From: Rhabditoides inermis
Lineage: Eukaryota; Nematoda; Chromadorea; Rhabditida; Rhabditidae
Direction: 5' to 3'
Assembly: GCA_963966185.1 (NCBI GenBank)
Contig: CAWZYM010000283.1
Location: forward strand, 2,616,001-2,680,000
Length of the DNA stretch: 64,000 bases
The translations under genes were made by a program, and so were the position numbers. The notes beneath the pieces are model-generated. The model saw only the letters and a list, made by a program, of their open reading frames with translations. It ran no database searches and was not told the DNA's origin. This document shows, in pieces, positions 48,207-60,318 of this stretch (its first letter is position 1; every line of letters begins with the position of its first letter).

Positions 48207-48443
48207 TCACTCCTGCTTGACTTCGACATCGAATAGCGGCTCTTGCTTCACTCGACCCTCCTTCTCCTCCTCCTCCTCCACCACCTCTTGCTTGATCGTC
48301 TGCTCCTCCTCCTGCTCCTCCATCTCCACGAGCTCCTCCCTCTGCCGTCTCTGCATCTCTCTGTGCACACAGCTCCACACGTCAGTGTCCATCTCCTTAC
48401 GGATAGACACCTGCTGGTGGGTGAGGCCTGAAGGGGGAGAGGG

Positions 48444-48487
<44 letters not shown>

Positions 48488-49659
48488 AGAGAGAGGGAGA
48501 GAGGGAGAGAGAAAAGAGGAAGAGAGAAAGAGAGAGAAAAAGAGGGAGAAAGAAAAAGAGGAAGAGAGAGAGAGAAAGAGAGACTGACCCATTAGGAACG
48601 TAGTCGTCTGCACTGGCCTTCGCACCGGCAGCTCACGCTTCTTGTAGTCCAGATGCGAGCACGCAGCGTTCACCTGAATACAAAAATAGGAATACTCATC
48701 ACTCATACAGTAACCCAGTCACATACAGTAACCCACTACTACAGTACCCACCTCTGTGATGCGCGACAGCACGCGCGCCACCAACGAGTTGAACGACGCG
48801 CACTCCAGCGATCTGAATGCCATACAGTAACCCATGAAATCAATCAATAAAGAAAGGTACGATAGGAAACGTACAACACATTACACATAGTGAAACAGAC
48901 ATACTGAATCGGCACGATGACTCAGCGTCATCATACCAATACCAATAATTCAAAAAAAAAAACTAACCGCTTGTGTTCCAGCGGAATCATTCCCTTGGCC
49001 AGCGGATGCGTGTTGTCGATCTGCAATAGAGCGAATCAATATCAAACACACAGGGTTACGGTAACAAATCAAATCAATCATTTATCCAGAATCGCTATAT
49101 CCTGATTATACAACAAGTGTATACGGTACACCACAAGGGCTAAGCGCTGGGAGATACGGTAGCATGTGAATCAATAACTATAATAACCCACAATTCCGAG
49201 CGAGTTGCTCTCGGGTGTGATGAGGCTGACGCGCGGCGTGTACTTGGAGAGCTCGTCGTTCGACACCTGAAACAGTATTATATCACAGTACCACGCAACC
49301 TGCCCTCACCCCCACAAAGATCCGCAGAAAGACTTACGTGCCATAAAGCCTACACATAAAAAGTAACCACCCCCACCTGAGTGCTGAAGGTGCGCGCCGT
49401 GACTTCGGGAATCTTCTTGGCGGACAGGCCGTTCATCTTCCTCACGCGGGGGGCGCTGCTCTGCGCGAGGGACAGGGCGGGTGGGTAGGGGGCAGCCAGC
49501 ACCGTCATTGTGGATCGCGGCGGCAGGGGCGGCGTCGGTTGGAGGGGGAGGCGCGTGCCAGAAAGTGCAGGCGACGGGGCGGGGAAGATATCTTGTACCG
49601 GTGATGGACAGACGGCCGAAGAGAATCGTGCCGACTCTGTAAAAGGTATGTTGCGAGAG

Positions 49660-49708
<49 letters not shown>

Positions 49709-50861
49709 AGAGAGAGAGTGAAAGACCTCTGGCCGCGTTCCTCTCGACGCGTCGCTTCTTGGTGTACGTGTGCAAGTCGGGTTCGGGTGCGAACTGACAG
49801 TCCGCACTCGCGGGGCTCACTCCGTCCAGCTGAATATTCACGGACATCATTTTGTTTCCTACGTGACATAATCACGTTCATGTTTAATGTTCAAGTACTC
49901 CGAATGAATCTCTAATTCTGACTATATCGCTCTGAGCCATTCAGGAAGCCATTCGCTATCAAAACTCAAAAATAAATACAGAGTGTTCACCGACCCTCTC
50001 TCTATCCGCCTCGTCCAACTTCCTCTGCCAGAAGTCGACCGGCACCGAACGCGGCTTCTTGGTCAGCACCCTCACCATGTCGCCCAGAGGGAACAGCGCC
50101 AGCTCTGGTGCTGAAACCAATCAATAAATCGATAAAGACGGGTAAATGCAATCAATAAGCCAATCAATAATCGCTCACCCTCGCCCTGCTCCTGCCTCTC
50201 GAGCTCCGGTGGCGCCTCCTCCTCCTTCTCCTCTTCCACAGAGTCGTCGAGAAATGGCGGAGCCGAAGCCGGCGTCGGCGGGAGAGGGCCGCGCGCTGAT
50301 CCGGTCGGCCCACCGCCACCGATTTCCGCCGCATATTCTGACAATGAATGCTGTCAGGATTGTTATTCAAACAAATAGCCTCACCCGCATGCCTTGTTGT
50401 GGAGTGGTGGGTGAGTCGGTGAGTCGCGGCGCGGACCGTTTGTGGATCAGCTCCAGCACACGCGCCTCCTTCCGGCGCGCGTACTCCGCGTTCGCTGCAA
50501 CGCCAGCTCGCCCACTTTAGCTCACGCGAGCAACCATGATAGTAGGACGGAACATATGGCAGATGAAGGTGCTTTTCACAGTTCCTGCACTTCCATCCTA
50601 GTATCGCAACGGTGCGTACCTGTGTACGGCTTGGGATGGACGTCGTCCCGAATCCTCGGGGTCTGATCCGCCTGTTGGTTGCTTGGCTGCGGCAGGACGC
50701 TGTTCTGGGCCTGTCCCAACAAGATGAATGAGTATCAAGAGTGAACAACGCACGGATGGCAGTCGGAATCCGGAGGGAAGATGAGCGGCCACGTACGGCA
50801 CCGTCACGCCGTTCCCGGACACCGACGGCAGCGGCAGCGACAGCTTCGCCCGATTGTCCAT
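48207..50861 (-). CDS. Proline- and glutamate-rich, probably nuclear protein of unknown family
   Basis: The start at 50861 opens MDNRAKLSLPLPSVSGNGVT. Later exons give PRIRDDVHPKPYT (about 50630-50710), EYARRKEARVLELIHKRSAP (50387-50500), a Gly/Pro and acidic region ending in EEEKEEEAPPELERQEQ (50178-50340), ALFPLGDMVRVLTKKPRSVP (49997-50110), HTYTKKRRVERNAAR (basic, nuclear-signal-like, 49727-49831), a Pro-rich exon (49377-49640), VSNDELSKYTPRVSLITPES (49195-49267), DNTHPLAKGMIPLEHKR, SLECASFNSLVARVLSRITE and HLDYKKRELPVRRPVQTTTF. The acidic tail ends EGRVKQEPLFDVEVKQE. Two VKQE or VKQEP strings resemble SUMO-acceptor consensus (psi-K-x-E). Composition suggests a chromatin or transcription factor, but no named domain was recognised. 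It lies 256 bases downstream of the membrane-protein gene in the same direction, an operon-like layout. Confidence 0.75.
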
Positions 50862-51034
50862 CTCAAGATCTTTGAATCAAAACAACAAAACAAACGAAAT
50901 CGAAAACGTAAAGTGTAAGCGGTCAAAACTCCGAAAACCCAGGCCAAACTAACAGTGTGACCCAGCGCCAACTAACGATAGAGCAACATTATCGCAAACC
51001 TGCGCATCATAACAAAACTTTTGAAAAATAATAT

Positions 51035-51040
51035 TTTATT
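51035..51040 (-). terminator. Polyadenylation signal between two same-strand genes
   Basis: AATAAA on the minus strand lies 77 bases after the stop of the membrane-protein gene and about 175 bases before the next start codon (50861), a spacing seen in nematode operons. Confidence 0.55.
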
Positions 51041-51116
51041 CACACAGACATCATAACTGCATAAACAAATGATTGAAAAATCCGATAAAATAGTTTGAGT
51101 GAAGTGGTGTAGGGTT

Positions 51117-51911
51117 CTAACGCTTGTTCGTGCGCGGCTCCCTCTCGGTAGAGTTGGTCTCTTTCTTGAACTTGGCAATGATCCCTTTGAACTAAAAAAA
51201 TAAAGAATAAACAAATGTAAGAAGCATATAAACGTACCCCGCAGCACACACTGATGAAGGCAGATACAATGATGAGACACATCATTGAGATTATGATCAC
51301 TGAAGTAAAGAATTAGAAGAGATATTCGAATATCAAATACCAGAAATCCGCTTCATATCGTTGTCGTCATCGGTGACAAACTTCAGCCACTCCAGAATCT
51401 CCACTTGTTCATCGTCCAGCTTTGCCCTGATCATGTCCTCGGACTGAAAACCAATATATGAATCACAACTTCGTTCACAACACTCGTACGCACCCATGTA
51501 ATGTCACTAGAGAAATACTTCTGGAAGAACGCCTTCGATTCGTCCGAGAAGAGATAGTTTTCGTCGCAAATGAGACTCTGAAGCACTATCGATGAAGTCG
51601 CAAGCAAGTAGATGAGAGAACGATCGCCAGCACCTTTTCCTTGTTGCATCCGTTCCATGTGAGGGTGCTTTGATAGACGTCCACTGCTTGTCGTGCCGTC
51701 CTCAGAGCATACGTGTGCGAATCCGCGTTCTTATTGTACGCATACGCCACCGCGTACACCATATTCTGTGAGAATCAATCGAATTCGTCCAACCTATCCT
51801 ATATTTTCTCATCCGTACCGGCACAAAAGTCGGCGGGAAGGAGAGGGCGTGTTCGGGAGGAGACTGCATGTGGACACAGTCGACGACAGCGTGCAGCCCA
51901 CGCTTGCTCTG

Positions 51912-51959
<48 letters not shown>

Positions 51960-52909
51960 CTCTCCTTTCCCTTCTTCCACTCACTGCATCGTAGCTCTTG
52001 GCGAATTCGGTGGCCTTGTGGTAGATCTCCTTCACCGCAAACTCCGCGTTGTTGTTATCCAAGTCGAACATGTTGCCGGCAACGGGGACACACCTGAGAG
52101 TATTTTGTGACCCTACATATGCTCTCCCTCCCTCTTTTCCTCTCCCTCCCTCTCCCTTCTGTCATGCCGCCCGCCTGACTCGACAGATTGCATGACAGGG
52201 GAAGGAAATGGCAGAAAAGAAAGTGAGAACTGACCTGAATCCAATCAGATTGGTGCTGTTCGCGTCGTCGGTCCACTCCTTCTTCTTTGAGTCGTACTGC
52301 ATCGGCCAGTCAGATCCCGGCTGATCAGGCTTGTAGTCGTATTGAATCTAAATGAGTTCGATTGATAGAGAGAGGGAGAGAGAGGGAGAGAGAGGGAGAG
52401 AGGGAGAGAGAAAGAGAGGGGGGAGAGATAGGGAGAGGGAGACTCACTGCCGTCGTCGGCTTGCTCATCATCTCCCGTTCAAAGAATCCGTGAACCAAGT
52501 GCTCCAGCTTCACGTTCTGTCCCTTTGCCGTCAACAGCATCCGGAAGCGACAGTAGCCAAACTGCAATATCGATCGATTATCGATCGACTATCGATCATA
52601 TTCACCGCCTGCTCCTTGAAGTTCCATCGCTCCTTTGTGCCAGCCTCTTTCGAGTCGAAATACGAGCAGATCGCGCTGCAAATCACACGAAATTATTCTA
52701 GTTCTACAGGAACCGAGAGAAAGAGACAGAGAGAGAGAGAGAGAGAGAGCTAAGAGAGAGAGAGAGAGGGAGGGAGAGAGAGAGAGAGAGACTGCCGACC
52801 TGCCGGTGTTGGTGTGAGCGCAGGTGGGTGGCTTGAGGAGCTTCAGCAGGTACGCGTGGCTGGCAGCGAGTAGGGAGAGGAGGAGGAGCGACCGCCCGAC
52901 CGATCGCAT
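51117..52909 (-). CDS. Type I membrane protein, nematode-specific, unknown function
   Basis: About eleven exons. The start at 52909 opens MRSVGRSLLLLSLLAASHAY, a clear signal peptide. A roughly 270-residue extracellular part follows: [140 protein letters not shown] and RAKLDDEQVEILEWLKFVTD. The transmembrane helix IIISMMCLIIVSAFISVCC (51238-51299) and a short basic cytoplasmic tail ending REPRTNKR close the protein. There are N-x-S/T sites and several cysteines. Phases join throughout. A shuffled partial copy lies 15 kb away at 36205-36592. No family was recognised. Confidence 0.8.
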
Positions 52910-53468
52910 GCTGGCAGGGAATGACGGGCGGACGAGCGACTGCCACGCGTCCACTCTTGTCCGAGTCTCCTCATGCAGATCCCAGTTGCGCACGCTAATC
53001 ACTACTCATCTCTGGTCTTCACGCGCTTTCCACGTTCGCCGTGGAGAAGCTGTGATGACAGGAGCAGGTTATCGAAAAGCGCGAACTCGCGACGCGACGC
53101 AAACGGATCACTGCCACGGAGACACAGCCACGGAGACTCCTGTTAGTCGTTACTCATCAGCACAAATTTTTGCACATTCACTTGGCATCATTGAATAGCA
53201 CTCTCATAAGTTCATAAGTACCAGAGACCTTTCCCCCACTGCACCCCGCGGCGGTCGCAACTCTTCGTCAATAATTGAGAGACACAGACATGGCAGCCAA
53301 GCTCCCAAGGTACAGACAGGTATGCCAGAGGGAATCGCCACATTTAATCAATTATGGACAACGGCAAAAGGGAATGGCAAGAACAGAAATCTACGACACC
53401 GCCTTTTCCTACATTGTATGCATTGCCTATTCATAGTACTGTTGCAAATGAGTGTTTTGTGTTGCAGA

Positions 53469-54249
53469 ATGGAAGATTTTCTCGACTTTTCTTGCAAATC
53501 CCCCTTGGAGCGACTGCCCAACGAACTGACAGTCGAAATATTCAGCTATCTCTCTGTCTGGGTAAGAATTTTCATAGTGATAATCACTTTTAACAAACCC
53601 ATGTTTCTTTCAGGATTTATCGAGGCTTTCGCAGGTCACAACTCAATTCCGAGAATTGATCACTAAATTCCGGAATCACTTCAACAAAACGTTTATCGTC
53701 TCTTTGAAGAAGTACCAAGGGGTATGCCAACGTGTTCTGTCACTATAGTATATCATATTTTAGGGCTTGCCCGTATTCTATGTCGAAGACGCAATGCTAC
53801 ACACCACACGAAAGTATTGCTGGTTGCACTCAATCAATACGAATCTCTTCAGTATGTTCTCTGGGACAAGTGAAATGTGAGTGTTCACATCACATTTTCT
53901 GATTCCATAACATGCCTTCACAGTCCACTCGGTAGTGACCGCGCACTTGTCTGGGACCACTACATGGAGGTGAACGCGCGGTGCGAGATTCGCAAGATGC
54001 TCAAGCGCATGCGCGCACTCTGCATTCACATTCAAATCGTCAAGGTAACATTAACACTCTGAATAAATGATACAACTATATTTTTTTCAGTCTGGCACAT
54101 ATGTCTGCGCAGATCAGGTGAAGAAGAGTTCCCTCTATCGAAGTGCTTCTAATAAGTGCATGTCCTCTCACGTCTGTATCGACAAAAACCTGCAGATTGT
54201 AATCGACGGGAAGACAGTCTGGCTGTATCCCCTCGAACACGCTGGCTGA
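53469..54249 (+). CDS. F-box protein
   Basis: Five exons: 53468-53561, 53614-53721, 53764-53876, 53924-54044 and 54091-54249. The start MEDFLDFSCKSP (53469) follows directly after a GCAG acceptor, so an upstream exon (ATG at 53290) or a spliced leader supplies the 5' end; that upstream ATG is out of frame. Residues about 12-50 (PLERLPNELTVEIFSYLSVW, DLSRLSQVTTQFREL) form a typical F-box, the Skp1-binding motif of SCF ubiquitin ligases. The roughly 150-residue remainder (RKYCWLHSINTNLFSMFSG, ARCEIRKMLKRMRALCIHIQ, CIDKNLQIVIDGKTVWLYP) would be the substrate-binding part and matches no repeat class I know. F-box genes are greatly expanded in nematodes. AATAAA at 54348 supports the 3' end. Confidence 0.85.
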
Positions 54250-54655
54250 AGATGAAACTCAATCAATCATTCAATCTGTATTGTTTTTTTTTTATATTTT
54301 TCGACTCTTGTAGTCACATTTTCCCGTATCCCACGTACGCATACACAAATAAACGTTCGCTCAAACTGTATTCGAAAAATTAACAACACTATATACAACA
54401 AGAATTCGCACATAGGACTGACACTGAGAAATGAAAATGCTTGCTCCCCAACACTCCCTCTCCTGTTTCCTTTCACAACATGCAAGAAAGCTCTTCCTTC
54501 CACGCTCTCTCTCTCTCTCTCACTCCCTCTCCTTCTCTCCCCCCTCTCCTACCGCCCGTCCATCTCGCCCTCCCTCCTCTGCAGGAACTCCTCCTCGCTC
54601 ATCCTCTCCACTCCACTCACTCCAACGCGGGCAGACGACGGCAGCCGACCCGACG

Positions 54656-55289
54656 TCACACGGACCTGGAGTACTCCTGTACATACAAGTTGGACACCAA
54701 ATACTACACTAACCCCTCATTCCCAATTACCAGTATCTTGCATCAGCATCAATTCCAAACTACCGTACCCTTCGCCACAGCTACCGTACCCCCCCTCCCC
54801 CTCTCACCAGCATCCTGTCCCTCTCCACTCCGTCCGTCTTCGTGTACGCGTGGATGCGCTTCCACAACTCCACCTCCGCATTAATGTTCCGCGCCTGACC
54901 GCTCGCCACCTACAATCAATCGATACACGATGAGTCAATCGATAAATCGATACTCACCCGCGCCACCACCGAATTCGTGGTGTGAATCTCCAAGGCGGGA
55001 ATCTTGTAGTGCAATCCCTACAATGAAAATCTCTTTTGTCAAAGCAAAGAAAGAAAGAGAGCTTGGATAGTCAGTCATAGAACACACACTATTGCAGTCG
55101 GCGCTATACTCCCATGTATAGTGGATAGGTGAAACATACACAAAGTGTCTGTCTATTCCACTCCAACAGACCTGCAGGATGGCGTAGTAGACGCACTTGA
55201 CGTGCGCCGTGTAGAAGTTGTTCGTCTCGCGCGGGGAGAGCGTGATAGACAGCATAGACTGCCGGGGCTATAACCACTCTCTCCTTCTC

Positions 55290-55336
<47 letters not shown>

Positions 55337-55712
55337 CTCTCCCTCACCTCATCCGGGAAGCATATCCCGACCGAAGAGCCACCGTCCCGCACCAACGCAT
55401 CCACATACGCCAGCTCCTTCCTGTACAAGTCAATAACCATTGAAAATATGCAACCACTTCGAATCAACACCACAACCATAGCCAAAACCACACGATTTTC
55501 ATAATGCCAAGTATCATTTCGAAATCGCTCACCTCGCCCACGGCCGTTGCTCTCGCATGATCATGAGGTGCTCATCAGTCGGTCGGTGGGAAACAGCCCG
55601 GGCGACCAGACCGGCGAGGGCAGACTCGCAGCGACACACCACAGATAGCAGCATCTGATTGACTCGCGCCTTTTCGACAGAGCGCACATATCCCAGGTAT
55701 TTCACATCGAAA
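54656..55712 (-). CDS. Possible RNase H-fold protein lacking some catalytic acids
   Basis: Exons, right to left: 55534-55712 (FDVKYLGYVRSVEKARVNQM to MREQRPWAR), about 55344-55421 (KELAYVDALVRDGGSSVGIC then FPDE), 55170-55252 (SITLSPRETNNFYTAHVKCV then YYAILQ), 54957-55018 (GLHYKIPALEIHTTNSVVAR), 54806-54906 (VASGQARNINAEVELWKRIH...) and a short last exon EYSRSV with stop at 54656. Phases join. The order YVD-x(6)-G-x-SVGI, then RETNN before a helix, then LEIHTTNS, parallels the beta1, TNNRAEL helix and TDS strand of RNase H1. Here the helix glutamate and the TDS aspartate are replaced (A or H, and T/N). I infer an inactive or altered RNase H-like domain. The true start is unclear: the first in-frame ATG is inside exon 1 (QMLLSVV). 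Confidence 0.5.
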
Positions 55713-55760
55713 CTAACGAATGCCCCCAACAAAACGACACGACTTCGGGGAAATCTCGAC

Positions 55761-55766
55761 TTTATT
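55761..55766 (-). terminator. Polyadenylation signal between transporter and RNase H-like gene
   Basis: AATAAA on the minus strand lies about 50 bases before the CATTCGTTAG acceptor of the next gene's first visible exon (55712). This is the polyA-then-trans-splice layout expected within a nematode operon. Confidence 0.55.
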
Positions 55767-56460
55767 ACATAGAATATATCCAATTACAAAGTAATCTAGA
55801 ACACATACACTCTGCTCTACATCTGATGATCGGTGGGACGAAAAGCCAGAAACGAGAGGAGGAGGGAACATGCTATATAGAGAAAGTGGGAACGTGATAT
55901 GTACAATAAACAGAGAGATACTGTAAGAACATGTTATGCGCAGGGTGGTATACCGTAGCCACGACTCAAGAGCCAGTGGACGGCATCCGTGCCAAGTGAC
56001 ATCATACAACTACCCGACACTTGTAAGACCGCTAGTGAGCCACGGGGGAACGCGACACGGGCAGGGACCACCCACGAAGGAGGGACCATCTATGAAAGAG
56101 GGACCACCCACGAAGGGACGATCTACGCCGCAGCCGCGCTCCCCGTGCAGTCAAACAATATGCACATCGAAATCAGTACTCATAATATCCAGCCAATATA
56201 AAACCGGGATAGTGTAGACACAAACCGGGGAACAAATGGGAGTGCGGGGGTGGGGTGAGCTTGGAACTAAACCGGGACATTCTGCTAGTGGGAATACGGG
56301 GAAGAGGGGTTATTATAGATATATAAATCTGTGTGCATGCATTGAATGGAATAAATCTCTATATAATATCATCTCTAGGAGGAAACTATAAACACAATCA
56401 ATAACGCAGGAGCGGTGACGGGTGTGACGTTATCCCACCTCGTCATCGTCGGAGCGTTGT

Positions 56461-59400
56461 TCAGTAGGCAATGTCTCCGCACTCGAGGTGGCCGAATGTG
56501 GAGATGTTGCGAGACGCACCACAGCACAGCTGCTTCATCACAAACTGAAAGATAGGGGGTAGAGAGATATAGAGAGAGAGAGGGGCAGAGAGAGGAAGAG
56601 AGGGATAGAGAGGAGAGAGAGGGAGAGTACACGCACCTTGACGCTGTGCTGTTGTCCCTCCTGCTGGTCGAGGAACGGCCGCACGTAGCACGGCGCGAGG
56701 AACTTGGCCTCCGCCAACTGACCCAGAGCCTTCAAACATTATATCGTGCATTCCATGTTTCAAATACATCACTACTCAGTTCTGCAGAAATCGCTACAAT
56801 TCACTCCTTCTTCCAGAGAAAAAAATAATGCAAAAGCATGTTTCAACCACTCCATCACCTACACGAAAGCACCAGAATACTAATCTATTAACTAAATCGG
56901 GCGCGATCTCTTAATCCCATTCCCACCCTCCCTCTCACCTTCTCCGTGCCGAGAACCATGCCTCCGAGGGCGACCAACACGATGAACGCGTTCAGCACCA
57001 GGGTGCGGGTAGACGTGCGACGCACAACACTGCAACAAGCAAGATCAGATCAGAGAGATCATTGACATCACAGGATTCCCTTCTTTATGCACTCCAAACC
57101 CAGTGAGGAGAGTAATCACAACACATCCCTCCCTCTCTTTATCTCCCCTGACTCACTCAGCGATACTGGGAATCTTTCCCTTGGTCCACTCGTCCTCGTC
57201 GGTGGCGCGAATGTAGAGGTAGAAGAACGACGGCATCAGCACGCAACCAATCGGGATCGTCGACGCGCCCACGAGCTAGAAAGCGCATCGTTACAGTATA
57301 CCCCGTGCACTATTCAATCTAGCGTACCTTCATGACGGGTCCAAACTCGGGCATGGAGAGTCCGGTGAAGAGGACGAGAGCGAGCAGGGTGCAGCGGACA
57401 GCAATGCGGCCCTTGCCGAACGCTGAAACAGAGGGATTCATATTTGATAGGGTATCTTATCCTATGCAATACTTCTCATTGTGATTGGCTTAACATTACC
57501 CGAGTAGCACTCATTCTCTTACTGAAACGTAGCCAAAACAGAAAATTCCCCCGACTCACAGTGGCTGACGTTGAATATCTCCTCGACCTCCTGGTTGATG
57601 GGGTTGATGACAATGACGAGGGTGAGGATACAGTGCACGGCAATCATCAAGTTAGCGCCAACCTCAAAGCACACATCACTTAAAAACACTTCTCACAGAT
57701 CGAGTACAAATGTGTATCCGTGGCTAGTAGCAGTTGTCCGCTTCTCAAAACTGGTGAAAATTCACATAAAATCCAGGTTTTCTCACGTCATGGATATGTT
57801 TCACCAATCCACTAACCTTGCGTGTTCACAGCTCACCACAATAACGGTGCTATTTCCATCCGAGCAATGCCAAGCCCACACCCACCTGCAGCCACTCTGT
57901 CTGGATGCTGTAGATGACACTCTGGTTGGACAGCGAGTCGCCGTACACAGTGTAGCCCCACACAGACAGCGGCATGTACAGCAGCACCACGCCTGCATAG
58001 AATAGCAATCAACTGGGAAACATATGACATGTACGCTTCACGTATCTTATAAAGGATCGAATAGATTATTTCAAGCAATCACTACTCAAAACGAGACGGT
58101 ATGTATTTACGTAAAAACTACACGATTCACTAAAACCGTAATCCTTTATGTTCAGCCTGCACGGAAAAATTATGCTCCATTCATTGAACACATTCTCTTC
58201 CTCATTCCCCCACTCACATAGGAATCCGAGGACGACGCTCTTGGTGAAGTCCTTGGGCTCTCGCATGTCGTGCTGGATGGTGGGGAACACGTAGTGGCCA
58301 GAGAACGCAAACAGGAAGATGCCTGCAAGAGTTACCACATACAAGAACAGAATACACATATTCACACTCCCGCAATGAGCTCTGCCCTCACGCTAGCATG
58401 CACCCCACCAATGTCAGAGTTGCTCAAATCGATAAGGCTGATCCTATCCGCACATGCGTACAGACAGGCTCCTCCCCCTCCAGCCCCGCCCACTCACCGA
58501 GCGACGCCATAACAGTGTCCATACCAGGCTGCTCGTACTTCACGTCAGACATACACGCAGACGCATCCTAAAATTGATCGATTAATCGATAAATCGATAT
58601 CATATCACACACTCTCTCACTCACTCACCTGGGTGATTCCCCACATGATCATAATGACAGCCAGAGTGGTCGTCGCCATAGCCAGAACTATCACCGCCCT
58701 GAAAAGACACAATATGTACGCAATAATTTTTATGCACTTTATACTCACACATCTATGTTTCACGTGTAGCTCATATTCAGCCATGATTATTTTCTATAAT
58801 TCACCGGACAATTTACGTCGTTAATCAAAAGTCAAAAGTCCCTTCCAAGAGTCGAGACACAAATCACTGTCACAATCTACACTCTACCCGCAACCACACC
58901 GATCCATCAAGTGCGTGCTAGTTTGCTAGTTCAATCTAGCAACTCTTAGCGGCTGTCGGCTGCTTTCTAGTTGTCGGTCGGTGCAAACCATCTACCAACT
59001 ACCAACCACCCATCTCCCTTTATCTCCTCTCTCTATGCTCCGCAATCTGATCTTTGCAATAGCAATTCCCCAATCTCCACGTCGTGCTATGATCGATCAC
59101 ACTACACCACCGCCACTCGACTAGACGGACCCCACAGACACACACACGTGTGACAATAGCACAACCACACAAAAAGAGAAGTGAGACAGATTCCCCCATA
59201 AACAAGTTGGCCAATCACTCATACCCTTTCTTTATTCACTATCGCAGAGAAATCGCCAATAACATGTTGTCACCAACTTCGCCTTCGACAAACGTGAAAT
59301 CTATGTTTAATTTTAACTATTGGGTTAATAGTCTTTTGCTCTTTTGCATACACTCAGAGTCAGAACTTCAACGCCGCTACGTCGACGAACGTGATTTCTC

Positions 59401-60285
59401 GATTTCACCAATTGGTCACGTGTCACGTCACGAGCTAGCGATTCTGACTTCCATCCTTCCATCCTTCCATGAAGGATTTCGTTTAAACGTGTCCATGTCC
59501 AATAAAGTTGGCGATTCCGAATAAACACTCGACTTTCAACCAACAGGTCAATAGTCTTCTACACTCCGTCTTCTACTCCTGCCACCCACCAGAAATCGCT
59601 GGGGCTCTTGAGCATGGTGAACGGGAGCAGCATGACGGCGAGGGCAGTGATCACGTGGCAAACGGACACCTCGCTGCAACATCATCTTCCTCTCTCCCCT
59701 CTCTCTCTCTTCCCCTCTCTCTCTCCCTCCCTCCCCCCTCTATCTCTCCCTCCACTCACCGTCCGCTGATCAGCTCGACAAAGTAGTGTAGGATCTGTGC
59801 CGAGAGCAGCAGGTACACCACACAGATGCCGAACAGCGTCACGTTCACCAGAAGAGACGTGATGCGGCTGCAAATGGTTATTTCAATATCCAAGTAGTAC
59901 ACCAAATCATCTCAATTAACATCATGCAAGAAAGATATTTCATACACAGATACAGCCGATTCAGAAAAGGAAGTGGTTCAACTGCTCCTTCTAACAGATT
60001 ATTAGGTTTTCCCAAAGGCAACTACAACATATCATTGAAACCTATTTCGCACAATCACACATCTAGACGTGCCCTACTCGGTACTCACCCGGCCTGCTGA
60101 CCCATGGCGCGCTTGGCAATCTCCGGGAACGGCTTGCGACACGGCTGGTGGTACTCCGGCCAGCTGCAAAACAATCGGGTAAGAAACAACAAACAGAATC
60201 TATACTCGGCAGGTCACTGGTATTACAAGTAGTAGAGCAAAGCAGAGAGGGTGAGGAGGAAGAGATAAAGACGAAGGGAGAGAGA

Positions 60286-60318
<33 letters not shown>

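Noticed and set aside
51117..52909. Nicastrin or another named gamma-secretase subunit
   Set aside because: Signal peptide and single C-terminal helix are similar in layout, but none of the sequence blocks match and the protein is far too short.
54546..54655. Extension of the RNase H-like gene to MSEEEFLQRREGEMDGR
   Set aside because: The phase-0 junction at 54675 leads into EYSRSV and a stop; the longer frame needs a different phase.
55534..55712. Phosphotyrosine-binding (PTB) domain, from the string FDVKYLGYVRSVE
   Set aside because: Only the first strand resembles PTB; the rest lacks the following strands and the arginine or phenylalanine pocket features, and downstream exons fit another fold better.
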